Positions 43,971 to 52,754 of a stretch of 64,000 nt of DNA are shown piece by piece (position 1 is the stretch's first letter; each line of letters opens with the position of its first letter). The translations under genes were made by a program, and so were the position numbers. The notes beneath the pieces were generated by a model. That model had not been told where the DNA came from and searched no databases. It saw only the letters and a program-made list of their open reading frames with translations. Source of the DNA: Spirochaetota bacterium (GTDB lineage: Bacteria; Spirochaetota; Brevinematia; Brevinematales; Brevinemataceae); NCBI GenBank assembly GCA_030154445.1, contig JAGUQW010000002.1:248001-312000 (forward strand), given 5' to 3'.

Positions 43971-45458
43971 ATGAAAGTGACTTCAAAAAACAAACATAAA
44001 ATAATAAATAAAAAATATTTTTCAAAAATTGTATTACAAACTTTTGTATGGATGTTAGTTATAGCATTCGTTTCTACTATTGGCGTAATGTGGGATGATA
44101 ATGGTATGGGATACCCTGTAGTATTAGAATCATCTATAGGAAAAGTAGATCTATCTCCTCGTAATTTATATATGTTAGAATATGATAGAATTGATAATCA
44201 ATTGAAAGTAAATAGTGCAAATATTGATCCTAGAATATATTCTAGATATCTTCAAAATATTACTCTTACAAATACAACGGCTTCTTTTATTAGAAATTCA
44301 TTGTATGAAGATATGAAAATCAAACCGTCTTTAAAAATGAAACAAGAAATTCAAAATAATACGGGATTACCTGCTAATGTTGTTGAATTTCAATATGGGG
44401 AGAGTTATTATAGGGGTGCTTTAGGTATTATACCTATATTAAGTTCTCCAACTGTTTCTGATATGTATGTTATTGATAATCTTAAAGATTTCAATATAGC
44501 AACAGAAATATTAGTATTAAATCAAACTAATTTCTTATTGGCGAAAATTTCAGAAGAAGATAAAGCTAAGTATTATGAACAAAATTTTATTGATTGGCTT
44601 GACGAAGTAGAAGTCCAAGATTTTAAAGTAGAAAATAGAGGTCAAGCAAGACGTGTTATTAATATGCTTAAAGAGAAGGGAGTTGAAGAAACTATCAAGG
44701 AACTCAATACTAATAAAGACTGGGCAAAAAAGGTTGTTATCAAAAATAACCTAAAATTAACAGCTCAAAAAGAAACATTTTCTCATTTAATTGATGTTTT
44801 GACAGCTTATAAAAATAAAAATTCAGATAACAGTATTGTTATTACAGATCCTATTTATAATAATGGGAAATATCATATATCTGTTTTAAATTCAATTTTA
44901 TCTTTTGATCAATTAAAAATTTCTACCCAAAGAGATGTTACAATAGATTATCTTACAAAGAATTATTATAAAATATTAAAAATATATAAATCAGAATGGA
45001 AAAATACTGTTAAATTATTTAATCAACAAATTAAAGAAAATACTACTTTTTCTTTAATTGCTAATGAAATTTTAGGGACTGTACATCATACAACTCAACC
45101 TTTTAATATGTTGCAAAGTTCTATTACTAATGTTTTGGGTGAGGCGTTAGCTCTTCCTATACTTACAGATCCTATTGTATTAAAGAATATTTTTGAGACA
45201 TCAGTAATGGAAATGTCTACCGTAATTAGACCAAAATTTACTAAAGACTTATTAATAGTTGTTAGACCATTAGATAAATCTTATAATAAAAATATTAAGA
45301 ATACAGAATCATTACTACAAGATCAAAATTTTCAGAAGAATGTATTTGTTTACAAACAAAATATTTTTGAAAGATCTTTGAGTTCTGAGTTATTAAAAAA
45401 AAGATATAATATTAAAATATACCCAAAAGTACTTAGTAATTTAACCCCTAAGTATTAA
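43971..45458 (+). CDS. Membrane-anchored PpiD/SurA-like protein
   Basis: 495 aa. A cytoplasmic basic tail precedes one membrane helix (about 24-44, KIVLQTFVWMLVIAFVSTIG), and the rest is predicted periplasmic. The anchor and following residues resemble PpiD-type chaperones (a helix, then a SurA_N-like helical domain that includes LYMLEYDRI), but the central domain lacks clear parvulin isomerase motifs, so it may be a chaperone without catalysis. It lies 34 nt after the ExbB-like gene and 15 nt before pfk. The homology is weak. Confidence 0.55.
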   Translation: MKVTSKNKHKIINKKYFSKIVLQTFVWMLVIAFVSTIGVMWDDNGMGYPVVLESSIGKVDLSPRNLYMLEYDRIDNQLKVNSANIDPRIYSRYLQNITLTNTTASFIRNSLYEDMKIKPSLKMKQEIQNNTGLPANVVEFQYGESYYRGALGIIPILSSPTVSDMYVIDNLKDFNIATEILVLNQTNFLLAKISEEDKAKYYEQNFIDWLDEVEVQDFKVENRGQARRVINMLKEKGVEETIKELNTNKDWAKKVVIKNNLKLTAQKETFSHLIDVLTAYKNKNSDNSIVITDPIYNNGKYHISVLNSILSFDQLKISTQRDVTIDYLTKNYYKILKIYKSEWKNTVKLFNQQIKENTTFSLIANEILGTVHHTTQPFNMLQSSITNVLGEALALPILTDPIVLKNIFETSVMEMSTVIRPKFTKDLLIVVRPLDKSYNKNIKNTESLLQDQNFQKNVFVYKQNIFERSLSSELLKKRYNIKIYPKVLSNLTPKY

Positions 45459-45473
45459 AAACAGGAAAATATT

Positions 45474-46790
45474 ATGAATAAACAGTTTGTTATCAAAGAC
45501 TTGGGAAAAGCAACTCATACTGCACCTTCTTTCAATTTGGGATCTTGTAGTTTTGTAGCTGATGATGAAAGAGTTCTTTATGATGTTATATACAATGAAA
45601 AAACAAAGCAAATGCCTGATCCTGAATTTTCTTTTGAAAAAGCTGGGCCAAGAAAAACAATGTTTTTTGATCCCAAAAAAACAAAAGCAGCAATTGTCAC
45701 TTGTGGGGGTCTATGTCCAGGAATAAATGATGTAATTCGTGCTATTGTTAGAGAATTATATTTTGGATATGGTGTTCATTCTATTTTAGGTATTCTTTAT
45801 GGTTACAATGGATTAATCAATTTAAATAAATACAAACCAATAACTTTAGATCCTGAATATGTTGATGATATTCATACTTTAGGTGGGACTGTTTTAGGTT
45901 CATCTAGAGGTGGTGGAGATAAAGTTAAAGAAATGGTTGATAATCTAGAATTTTTAGATGTTAATATTCTTTTTACTATTGGTGGTGATGGTACTCTGAA
46001 AGGAGCTCACGGTTTAGTTGAAGAAATTGAACGCAGAGGATTAAAAATTTCTATTGTAGGTATTCCTAAAACAATTGATAATGATATTAGTTATATTCAG
46101 AGTTCTTTTGGATTTGAGACAGCTTTTAGTTTGGCTGTAAATGCTATTACTAGTGCTAGTATAGAAGCAGATAATGCTCCTATGGGAATAGGATTGGTTA
46201 AATTAATGGGTAGACATTCCGGATTTATTGCTACAAATGCAACACTTGCTATGAATGATGTCAACTTTGTTTTTGTTCCAGAAGTACCATTTAAAATGGA
46301 TGGGCCAGATGGATTTTTATTTGCATTAGAAAAAAGATTGCTTGCGAGAGATCATGCTGTAATTTGTATGGCTGAAGGTGCTGCTCAAGATATTTTAGTA
46401 GCAGATGCTGCTCTTCAAGAAAAAGACGCATCCAATAATGTGAAATTAGAAGATGTTGGTATATGGATGAAAAATCGAATTATACAATATTTTAAATCTA
46501 GAAATTTAGAAGTGAATTTGAAATATATTGATCCTAGTTATATGATTCGAAGTGCTCCAGCTTGTCCAAATGATTCATTATATTGTTTATTATTAGGGCA
46601 AAATGCAGTCCATGCAGCGATGAATGGAAAAACTGATCTGATTATAGGTCGTTGGAATAATATATATACTCATGTTCCTATTACGTTAGCTACTTCAAAG
46701 AGAAAATATTTGAATGCAAATTCAATATTTTGGCGTAATCTTATGTCAGCAACTAGACAACCTCTTGAAATTTTTGATATGAAAAAATAA
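45474..46790 (+). CDS. pfk: 6-phosphofructokinase, PPi-PFK-like clade
   Basis: 438 aa, in the longer PFK group. TCGGLCPGINDVIRAIV starts the domain; the phosphoryl-donor site reads GGDGT (Gly170-Thr174) and the second determinant PKTIDND has Lys199. PPi-dependent enzymes normally have GGDD plus Lys, and classical ATP enzymes GGDG plus Gly. The Gly-Lys mixture is found in ATP-using members of the long clade such as the trypanosome enzyme, so ATP is the more likely donor. It converts fructose 6-phosphate to the 1,6-bisphosphate. AGGA lies upstream; it may be cotranscribed with the PpiD-like gene. Confidence 0.9.
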   Translation: MNKQFVIKDLGKATHTAPSFNLGSCSFVADDERVLYDVIYNEKTKQMPDPEFSFEKAGPRKTMFFDPKKTKAAIVTCGGLCPGINDVIRAIVRELYFGYGVHSILGILYGYNGLINLNKYKPITLDPEYVDDIHTLGGTVLGSSRGGGDKVKEMVDNLEFLDVNILFTIGGDGTLKGAHGLVEEIERRGLKISIVGIPKTIDNDISYIQSSFGFETAFSLAVNAITSASIEADNAPMGIGLVKLMGRHSGFIATNATLAMNDVNFVFVPEVPFKMDGPDGFLFALEKRLLARDHAVICMAEGAAQDILVADAALQEKDASNNVKLEDVGIWMKNRIIQYFKSRNLEVNLKYIDPSYMIRSAPACPNDSLYCLLLGQNAVHAAMNGKTDLIIGRWNNIYTHVPITLATSKRKYLNANSIFWRNLMSATRQPLEIFDMKK

Positions 46791-46803
46791 TATATTAAAT
46801 TAT

Positions 46804-46888
46804 GGGAAGATGGCCGAGTGGTCGAAGGCGCATGCTTGGAAAGCATGTAAGCGGTAACGTTTCGGGGGTTCGAATCCCCCTCTTTCCG
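46804..46888 (+). tRNA. tRNA-Ser (anticodon GGA)
   Basis: A full cloverleaf is seen: acceptor GGGAAGA with TCTTTCC (one G-U), D arm GCC/GGC, anticodon stem CATGC/GCATG with loop TTGGAAA (anticodon 46838-46840), long variable arm (AAGCG/CGTTT), T arm GGGGG-TTCGAAT-CCCCC, discriminator G. The 3' CCA is not encoded. The long variable arm confirms serine. Reads UCC/UCU codons. Confidence 0.95.
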
Positions 46889-46908
46889 AAGTCCAGTCGG
46901 ACTTTTCT

Positions 46909-46938
46909 AAAACCATCATAGAAATATGGTGGTTTTTT
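46909..46938 (+). terminator. Terminator after tRNA-Ser
   Basis: 12-bp stem with one G-U pair (46909-46920 with 46925-46936) and a GAAA loop, then T residues. A smaller hairpin (46889-46904) sits right after the tRNA and may guide 3' processing. Confidence 0.75.
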
Positions 46939-46976
46939 GTTTTGAAAGATAATTATATATAATAGAGGTGTAAATT

Positions 46977-47444
46977 ATAAATAATCACGAAAATAATGTA
47001 CATAAGTATATTAAAGATAATCCTATACATAAGGATTCAAGAGTATTAATTTTGGGTACAATATACCCTAGTAAAAACACAAAAGAATTTATGTATTTTT
47101 ACTTCTATGGGAATAATTATACAATTTGGAATATTCTTAAAAAAGACTTTCCTAATTTAGATATATATTCCTATGATGATGTTAGCGATGGTTCTAAAAA
47201 AATTGAATCTGCTGGAAAAATTAAATCTATGTTATCAAAAAATAATATTACTATTTCTGATCTTGTTAAAGTACCTAAAAGAAAAGACGGAGCGAAATTC
47301 CATGTTGATTTTTTTGAAGAAGAAACAGAGTATAATATAGAATTAATAGAGTAAATTAAAAATAGTAGTATTGAAACTATTTATTTCATGAGTGATATTG
47401 TTAGAAAAATATTTTCTAGTGTTATGTTTAGTATGGTATTGTAG
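46977..47444 (+). pseudogene. Decayed uracil/mismatch DNA glycosylase-like gene
   Basis: The frame is open from 46974 to a TAA at 47352, and the same frame continues without loss of sense to a TAG at 47442. No ATG, GTG or TTG lies near the well-placed AGAGGTG (46964-46970); the codon at the right distance is ATA (46977). The only recognised start, TTG 47052, falls inside the conserved strand RVLILGTIYPS. Translation resembles the UDG superfamily (RVLILGTIYPSKN, then FYGNNYTIWNIL), and after the stop comes IKNSSIETIYFMSDIVRKIF, like the late strand-helix of that family. Lost start, internal stop and missing C-terminus indicate a pseudogene. Confidence 0.55.
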
Positions 47445-47545
47445 AGGAGTATATCATGATGTAAGCTAATGATATACTATATAAACACTAATTAACAGTG
47501 GAATCTAATCAAACATTGATATTTACTATATAACGATTTTTTATA

Positions 47546-48223
47546 TTATTCTTTTATATAACTATTGTGTTTTACATTTAAGCCATAATTACCAAATTTT
47601 TTTAAAATAACAAGTATTTCTTCATCTGGAATGACTGTGTATTTACCAGCAGCTTTTAAGCCCATATATAAACGACAAATCAATTCGACCTCTTCAGCTA
47701 TTACTAAAGCTTTTTCTAATGTAGTATCTGTTGTAACTAAACCATGATTTTTTAAAATACAAGCTTTACGATTTGTCATTACTTTTGCTATATTATCGCA
47801 AAGTTCTTGAGTACCATAAGTTGCATATTCAGCACAAGGGATAGTATTACCGCCCGCTATTGCAATCATATAATGAATAGCTGGGAGAAAATCTTCTCCT
47901 AAAATAGAAACCATGGTTGCATAAGGTGCATGATTGTGTACAACAGCATTACAGTCAGGCTTTTGGTTGAGAATAGAAAGATGAAATCTCCATTCTGAGG
48001 AAGGGATTCTACCTTCTTCTATTTCCCCAGTATTACTTATAAAAACAATATCTTTAGATTGCATAATATGATAAGGTATTCCAGAAGGAGTAATAAGTAT
48101 TCCACCTTCGACTCTATGACTAATATTACCAGCTGTACCTTGATTAAGATTTAATTCTTTCATTTTGATACAGGTGTTAATAATTTCTGTACTTATGCTT
48201 TCTCTAAGTTTTTGATCTTTCAT
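47546..48223 (-). CDS. fucA: L-fuculose-phosphate aldolase
   Basis: 225 aa, class II aldolase/adducin fold. The zinc ligands His96 and His98 (VVHNHAPYA), His160 (KNHG) and the catalytic Glu77 (SSEWRFH) are in place. It splits L-fuculose 1-phosphate into dihydroxyacetone phosphate and L-lactaldehyde. It lies 17 nt after the kinase gene in the same operon with AGGAG before the ATG. Ribulose- or rhamnulose-phosphate relatives exist, but context supports fucose. Confidence 0.85.
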   Translation of the reverse strand: MKDQKLRESISTEIINTCIKMKELNLNQGTAGNISHRVEGGILITPSGIPYHIMQSKDIVFISNTGEIEEGRIPSSEWRFHLSILNQKPDCNAVVHNHAPYATMVSILGEDFLPAIHYMIAIAGGNTIPCAEYATYGTQELCDNIAKVMTNRKACILKNHGLVTTDTTLEKALVIAEEVELICRLYMGLKAAGKYTVIPDEEILVILKKFGNYGLNVKHNSYIKE

Positions 48224-48240
48224 TATATACTCCTATAGTA

Positions 48241-49641
48241 TTAAATGGTTTTAATATTAAAACTGTTTTTGATACAATTTCTTGCTTCTTGGATAGAAGA
48301 TAAAGCTTTAAGCCCTAATAATTGGGTAAGTATATTTCCTATGGTAGTACCTTCGACAGGTCCTACGGTGGTTTTATATTTTATTTTTTCGGCAATCATA
48401 TTACAGAACAAAGTATCCCAAGATCCTCCACCTACAATATGTAAACTAGATATAGGTTTTTTAATGATGTTTGATAATTCTTGTAGAGAATTAATATGAG
48501 CATCTGTTAGTCCATGATATATTGCACTGGCAATTTCACCTCTTGTTTGAGGTACTTTTTTACCTTGTTCTTTGAATATATCTGTGACCACAGATTCTAT
48601 GTTAGTAACACCATAAAAACGATTATCTGTAATATCAATAGTAAATCCTATATCTAATGACTTACTTGCTTTTTTGATAATTTCAGAAAAAGAAATTCCC
48701 CATTGCCGTTGTAGTAGCTGTAAACTCCAAAATCCATTAATAGATTTTAAAAATCTTATTGTACGATTTATTCCAAGTTCATTTGTGAATCCAGCTTTAA
48801 AAGCTTCTGTAGATAAAATAGGGGTATCTCGTTCTATCCCTAATAATGACCATGATCCACTAGATAAAAATACAGAGCTATCATTCTCTAAGGGTGTTGC
48901 AAGTACCGCTGAAGCAGTATCATGAGAACAACTAGCAAATACAGGGAAAGGGTTACATCCTAAATACTGAGATAAAGAAGATGATAAAACTCCCTTTTGA
49001 TCTCCAGCTGTTTGAATTTCTGGTAAAATTGATTTTGGAAAATGGATTATATCTAAAATACTTTGATCCCACTCTCCTTGAAAATTAATCATCCCTGAGG
49101 TAGAGGCAATAGTATACTCTGTAGATACACGTTCTGTAAGCCAATAACTGAATAAATCTGGAATAAATAATAAATGTTTAGCTTGTAAAATAATATCTTT
49201 TCTTGTTTGTATATCTTCATATACTTGAAACAAAGTGTTATAAGGCATGGAATTGATTCCTGTCTTTGAATATAAAACTTCAGAAGTTAGTCCTAATTCA
49301 TTTAATTTTTCCTGAGTATGTATTGTTCTATCACTGCGATAATTAATGGGTGTTGCTAATAATTCCCCATTTTTATCAATATAACCATAATCTACACCCC
49401 AAGTGTCAATTCCTAGAGAATCTATTCGTATATTATGATCTATAATTTTTTTTAACCCTTTGAGTAATTCACTCCACATATATAAAATATTTGTATAATA
49501 AGAGCCCCTGATTAAAACAGGCTCTAAGGAAAAACGATGGATTTCTTTTATAGAAAGAGTCTTACCATTAAAAATACCTAAAAATATTTTTCCACCAGAA
49601 GATCCGAAATCACAAGATACACTGTATGTATTGTTATTCAT
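48241..49641 (-). CDS. fucK: L-fuculokinase (rhamnulokinase-type FGGY kinase)
   Basis: 466 aa, FGGY carbohydrate kinase with the two actin-like ATPase domains: N-terminal phosphate loop CDFGSSGGKIFLG, and LHIVGGGSWDTLFCNMIAEK near the C-terminus. SLGIDTWGVDYGYIDKNGEL followed by YRSDRT resembles rhamnulokinase (RhaB) more than E. coli FucK. Because fucI and fucA flank it, L-fuculose is the likely substrate. Phosphorylates the ketose at C1 with ATP. First gene of the minus-strand arm, AAGGA before the ATG. Confidence 0.8.
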   Translation of the reverse strand: MNNNTYSVSCDFGSSGGKIFLGIFNGKTLSIKEIHRFSLEPVLIRGSYYTNILYMWSELLKGLKKIIDHNIRIDSLGIDTWGVDYGYIDKNGELLATPINYRSDRTIHTQEKLNELGLTSEVLYSKTGINSMPYNTLFQVYEDIQTRKDIILQAKHLLFIPDLFSYWLTERVSTEYTIASTSGMINFQGEWDQSILDIIHFPKSILPEIQTAGDQKGVLSSSLSQYLGCNPFPVFASCSHDTASAVLATPLENDSSVFLSSGSWSLLGIERDTPILSTEAFKAGFTNELGINRTIRFLKSINGFWSLQLLQRQWGISFSEIIKKASKSLDIGFTIDITDNRFYGVTNIESVVTDIFKEQGKKVPQTRGEIASAIYHGLTDAHINSLQELSNIIKKPISSLHIVGGGSWDTLFCNMIAEKIKYKTTVGPVEGTTIGNILTQLLGLKALSSIQEARNCIKNSFNIKTI

Positions 49642-49841
49642 AAATTATCCTTTTATTTTCTTTTTATTTTTTTATTTATTATATATTGAATATTTTATTA
49701 AATCAACTGTTTATTACTATTATTTATTTATACTGTGTAAATAATTTTTGTATGAAAATATAATATTAAATAGAGTAGATATATATGTATGTATTGTTAT
49801 ATAATAATATATATGAAGAAATATATATAATAAAAAAGAGA

Positions 49842-49913
49842 TTGTAAAAGAAATAGTTTTATAATATAATAAGTTAGAATAGAAAATAAAAAGAAAATAA
49901 AAAGAAAATAAAG
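49842..49913 (+). promoter_or_regulatory. fucI promoter followed by a tandem 11-bp repeat leader
   Basis: TTGTAA (49842-49847), 17-nt spacer, perfect TATAAT (49865-49870). The predicted leader starts near 49877 and contains GAAAATAAAAA twice (49882-49892, 49893-49903) and a partial third copy (49904-49913) just before the ribosome binding site. The rest of the 286-bp gap to the divergent kinase gene is AT-rich with no further feature I can support. Confidence 0.6.
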
Positions 49914-49927
49914 TTTTGGAGAAAAAT

Positions 49928-51724
49928 ATGTATCGACAAAGTAGTAAATTACCAAAAATTGGAATTCGTCCTACTATTGATGGACGAAGAGAGGGGGTTC
50001 GAGAATCTCTAGAAAAAATTACAATGAAAATGGCGAAAAATATTGCCAAAATAATAGAAGCTGAATTAAAGCATGCTAGTGGAGAAAAAGTAGAGTGTAT
50101 TATCGCTGATACTCCTATAGGTGGTGTTAGAGAAGCTGCTCAAACTCAACAAAAATTTGAAGAACAGGGAGTAGGGGTTACCCTTACTGTCACTCCATGT
50201 TGGTGTTACGGATCTTCGACTATAGACATGACTCCAGGGATTCCTAAAGCTATTTGGGGATTTAATGGAACAGATCGCCCTGGAGCTGTTTATTTAGCAG
50301 CAGCTGGTGCTGCTCATGATCAAATGGGATTACCTGTTTTTACAATTTATGGAAAAGATGTGCAAGATCTTGGTGATGAGTTAGTTCCTGAAGATGTCAA
50401 AGAAAAAATTCTTCGATTTATCAAAACCGGGATTGCAGTAGCAACTATGAAAAATCAATCATATCTTAGTTTAGGATACGTATCTATGGGAATAATAGGT
50501 TCTATGGTTGATGCTCATTTCTTATCAGATTTTCTTGGTATGAGAACAGAATTTGTAGATATGTCAGAACTTACTCGTCGTTTAGAAAAAAATATTTTTG
50601 ATCCAAAAGAATATAAAAAAGCTTTAGCTTGGACCAAAAATAATTGTAAAGAAGGTGGAGATATTAACGAGAAAAATGGTAAAAATGTTACTAGAGCTGA
50701 AAAAGATAAAGAATGGAAAACAATTGTTAAAATGACTATTATAATGAAAGATCTTATGAGTGGAAATCCAAAACTTGCTGAAATGGGTTTTATAGAAGAA
50801 TCTAATGGTCATAATGCTATTGCTGGAGGATTTCAAGGACAAAGACAATGGACAGATTTTATGGAAAATGGAGATTTTTCTGAAGCGATATTAACATCAT
50901 CTTTTGATTGGAATGGAATTCGACAACCTTTTGCTTTTGCAACAGAAAATGATGCCTTGAATGGTATTTCGATGTTATTCGGACAACTACTTACAGGTAC
51001 AGCTCAGTTGTTTGCAGATGTAAGAACTTATTGGAGTTCAGAATCTGTTGAAAGAGTTTCAGGTAAGCCTCTAACAGGTTTAGCCAAAGATGGAATAATT
51101 CATTTAATTAATTCTGGAGCCGCTTCTTTGGATTGGACAGGAGAGCAAAAAGATCATAAGAACAATCCAACTATTAAACCATTCTGGGAAATTTCAGAAC
51201 AAGAAATGAAAGAATGTTTAAATGCTACTAAATGGCACGCAGCTAATAGAGAATATTTTAGAGGAGGGGGCTTTTCTTCTAACTTTTTAACAAAAGGTGA
51301 CATACCTATGACTATGTATCGTTTGAATCTTGTACATGGAGTTGGTCCTATTTTACAAATTGCAGAAGGTTATGGAGTAAATATTGATTCAGAAATTCAT
51401 AATACTTTGAATGAACGTACTGATCCGTCTTGGCCAACAACATGGTTTGCTCCTCGTTTAACAGGTAAAGGATCTTTTACAGATGTATATTCAGTAATGA
51501 ATTCTTGGGGATCTAACCATTGTGCAGCTTCTTTTGGACATATTGGACAAGATCTAATCACATTAGCTTCTATGTTAAGAATACCTATTAATATGCATAA
51601 TGTAAATGAAGTAGATATATTTAGACCTAAAGCATGGGGTTCTTTTGGAACTTTAGATAAAGAAGGTGCTGATTTTAGAGCATGTAAAAATTTTGGTCCT
51701 ATTTATGGAAAAATCACAAGATAA
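49928..51724 (+). CDS. fucI: L-fucose isomerase
   Basis: 598 aa from ATG 49928, with GGAG 7 nt upstream; an in-frame TTG at 49916 overlaps that site. The N-terminus [20 protein letters not shown] is diagnostic of FucI, and the length matches (about 590). It interconverts L-fucose and L-fuculose in a Mn-dependent way; D-arabinose is a known side substrate. Divergent from the kinase-aldolase operon, and followed by the deoR gene. Confidence 0.95.
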   Translation: MYRQSSKLPKIGIRPTIDGRREGVRESLEKITMKMAKNIAKIIEAELKHASGEKVECIIADTPIGGVREAAQTQQKFEEQGVGVTLTVTPCWCYGSSTIDMTPGIPKAIWGFNGTDRPGAVYLAAAGAAHDQMGLPVFTIYGKDVQDLGDELVPEDVKEKILRFIKTGIAVATMKNQSYLSLGYVSMGIIGSMVDAHFLSDFLGMRTEFVDMSELTRRLEKNIFDPKEYKKALAWTKNNCKEGGDINEKNGKNVTRAEKDKEWKTIVKMTIIMKDLMSGNPKLAEMGFIEESNGHNAIAGGFQGQRQWTDFMENGDFSEAILTSSFDWNGIRQPFAFATENDALNGISMLFGQLLTGTAQLFADVRTYWSSESVERVSGKPLTGLAKDGIIHLINSGAASLDWTGEQKDHKNNPTIKPFWEISEQEMKECLNATKWHAANREYFRGGGFSSNFLTKGDIPMTMYRLNLVHGVGPILQIAEGYGVNIDSEIHNTLNERTDPSWPTTWFAPRLTGKGSFTDVYSVMNSWGSNHCAASFGHIGQDLITLASMLRIPINMHNVNEVDIFRPKAWGSFGTLDKEGADFRACKNFGPIYGKITR

Positions 51725-51856
51725 GAATAGATATATGTTAAAAAAGAATCATCTGGAATTATTAAAACATTTTATTCATTATCCCTTTTAGATCTTTTTA
51801 TTTGTAATACAATTATTTAAAATAGAATTTGATGTGGATTTTGGAAAAAAATTGGA

Positions 51857-51885
51857 TTGGAATGATTATTAATAAATCATATAAT
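51857..51885 (+). promoter_or_regulatory. Promoter of the DeoR regulator gene
   Basis: TTGGAA (51857-51862), 17-nt spacer, perfect TATAAT (51880-51885), 25 bp before the ATG. Confidence 0.6.
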
Positions 51886-51910
51886 AACTAATCAAAATAG
51901 GACTTATACT

Positions 51911-52672
51911 ATGTTTATATCAGAAAGACAAAAGAAAATTATTAGCTTAGTACGAAAAAAGAAACTTGTGAAAATCAAAGAACTTTGTCAAGTTTTAGAA
52001 GTTACAGAACCTACAATGAGAAATGAGCTACAACAATTGGATCAAATGAAAAAATTAATTCAGATTCGAGGTGGAGCTACTATTTTATCTGATAACAAAA
52101 TTGATTTACCATTAGTAATTCGTTCTCAAACTATGAGTAAAGAAAAAAAATATATTGCTAAACAAGTTATTAAAGATATTTCTGATGATTCTATTTTATT
52201 TTTAGATACATCAACTACAGTTCTTGGTATCGCTGAAGAGATGAAAAATTATCCTAAAAAAAAACTAACAGTTATAACGACTAGTTTTGATATAATACAA
52301 ATATTATTACCTTGTTCTCACATTTCTATGATTTTTTGCGGTGGTAGCGTGGATAGTACTGAAAAATCCTGTGTCGGAGAACATACGATAAAAGCATTAT
52401 CCCAATATCATGCAGACATTGTATTAATAGGATGTCATGCTATATCAAAAACTAAAGGTTTTCTTAATGGAAGTTTAGCTTTATCTGATATTAAAAAATT
52501 GATGATAAACAATGCTACAACAACATGGATCTGTGCTGATCATTCTAAATTTGGAAGAAGTGGATTAGTTACATTTTTAGAATTTGATAAAAAAACTCAT
52601 TTATATACAGATTCTATTACTCAAGAATGGGAAGATTTTTTTATTAATAGTAAAGTTAATGTTCATTATTAA
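51911..52672 (+). CDS. DeoR-family transcriptional regulator of the fucose locus
   Basis: 253 aa. N-terminal winged helix-turn-helix (ERQKKIISLVRKKKLVKIKE, then CQVLEVTEPTMRNELQQL) and a C-terminal sugar-phosphate sensor domain with the conserved DTSTTVLGIAEEM, VITTSFDI, FCGGSVDSTEKSCVG and ICADHSKFGRSGLV. DeoR proteins respond to phosphorylated sugars; fuculose 1-phosphate is the natural candidate here. Located between fucI and the fucosidase gene. Confidence 0.87.
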   Translation: MFISERQKKIISLVRKKKLVKIKELCQVLEVTEPTMRNELQQLDQMKKLIQIRGGATILSDNKIDLPLVIRSQTMSKEKKYIAKQVIKDISDDSILFLDTSTTVLGIAEEMKNYPKKKLTVITTSFDIIQILLPCSHISMIFCGGSVDSTEKSCVGEHTIKALSQYHADIVLIGCHAISKTKGFLNGSLALSDIKKLMINNATTTWICADHSKFGRSGLVTFLEFDKKTHLYTDSITQEWEDFFINSKVNVHY

Positions 52673-52754
52673 TAAAATATAAAAATAAGAGAATTATAAT
52701 CAAAAATTTTAATAGTTTTAGAGATGACAAATCTAATAAATAGAGGGTACCTAT

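Noticed and set aside
47445-47545. Further coding sequence after the decayed glycosylase gene
   Set aside because: All three forward frames are interrupted within a few codons and no motif is recognisable.
49720-50049. 109-codon minus-strand frame across the fucI start
   Set aside because: It lies over the fucI promoter and N-terminus, has low-complexity Phe/Ile/Tyr content, and is explained as the antisense of AT-rich DNA.
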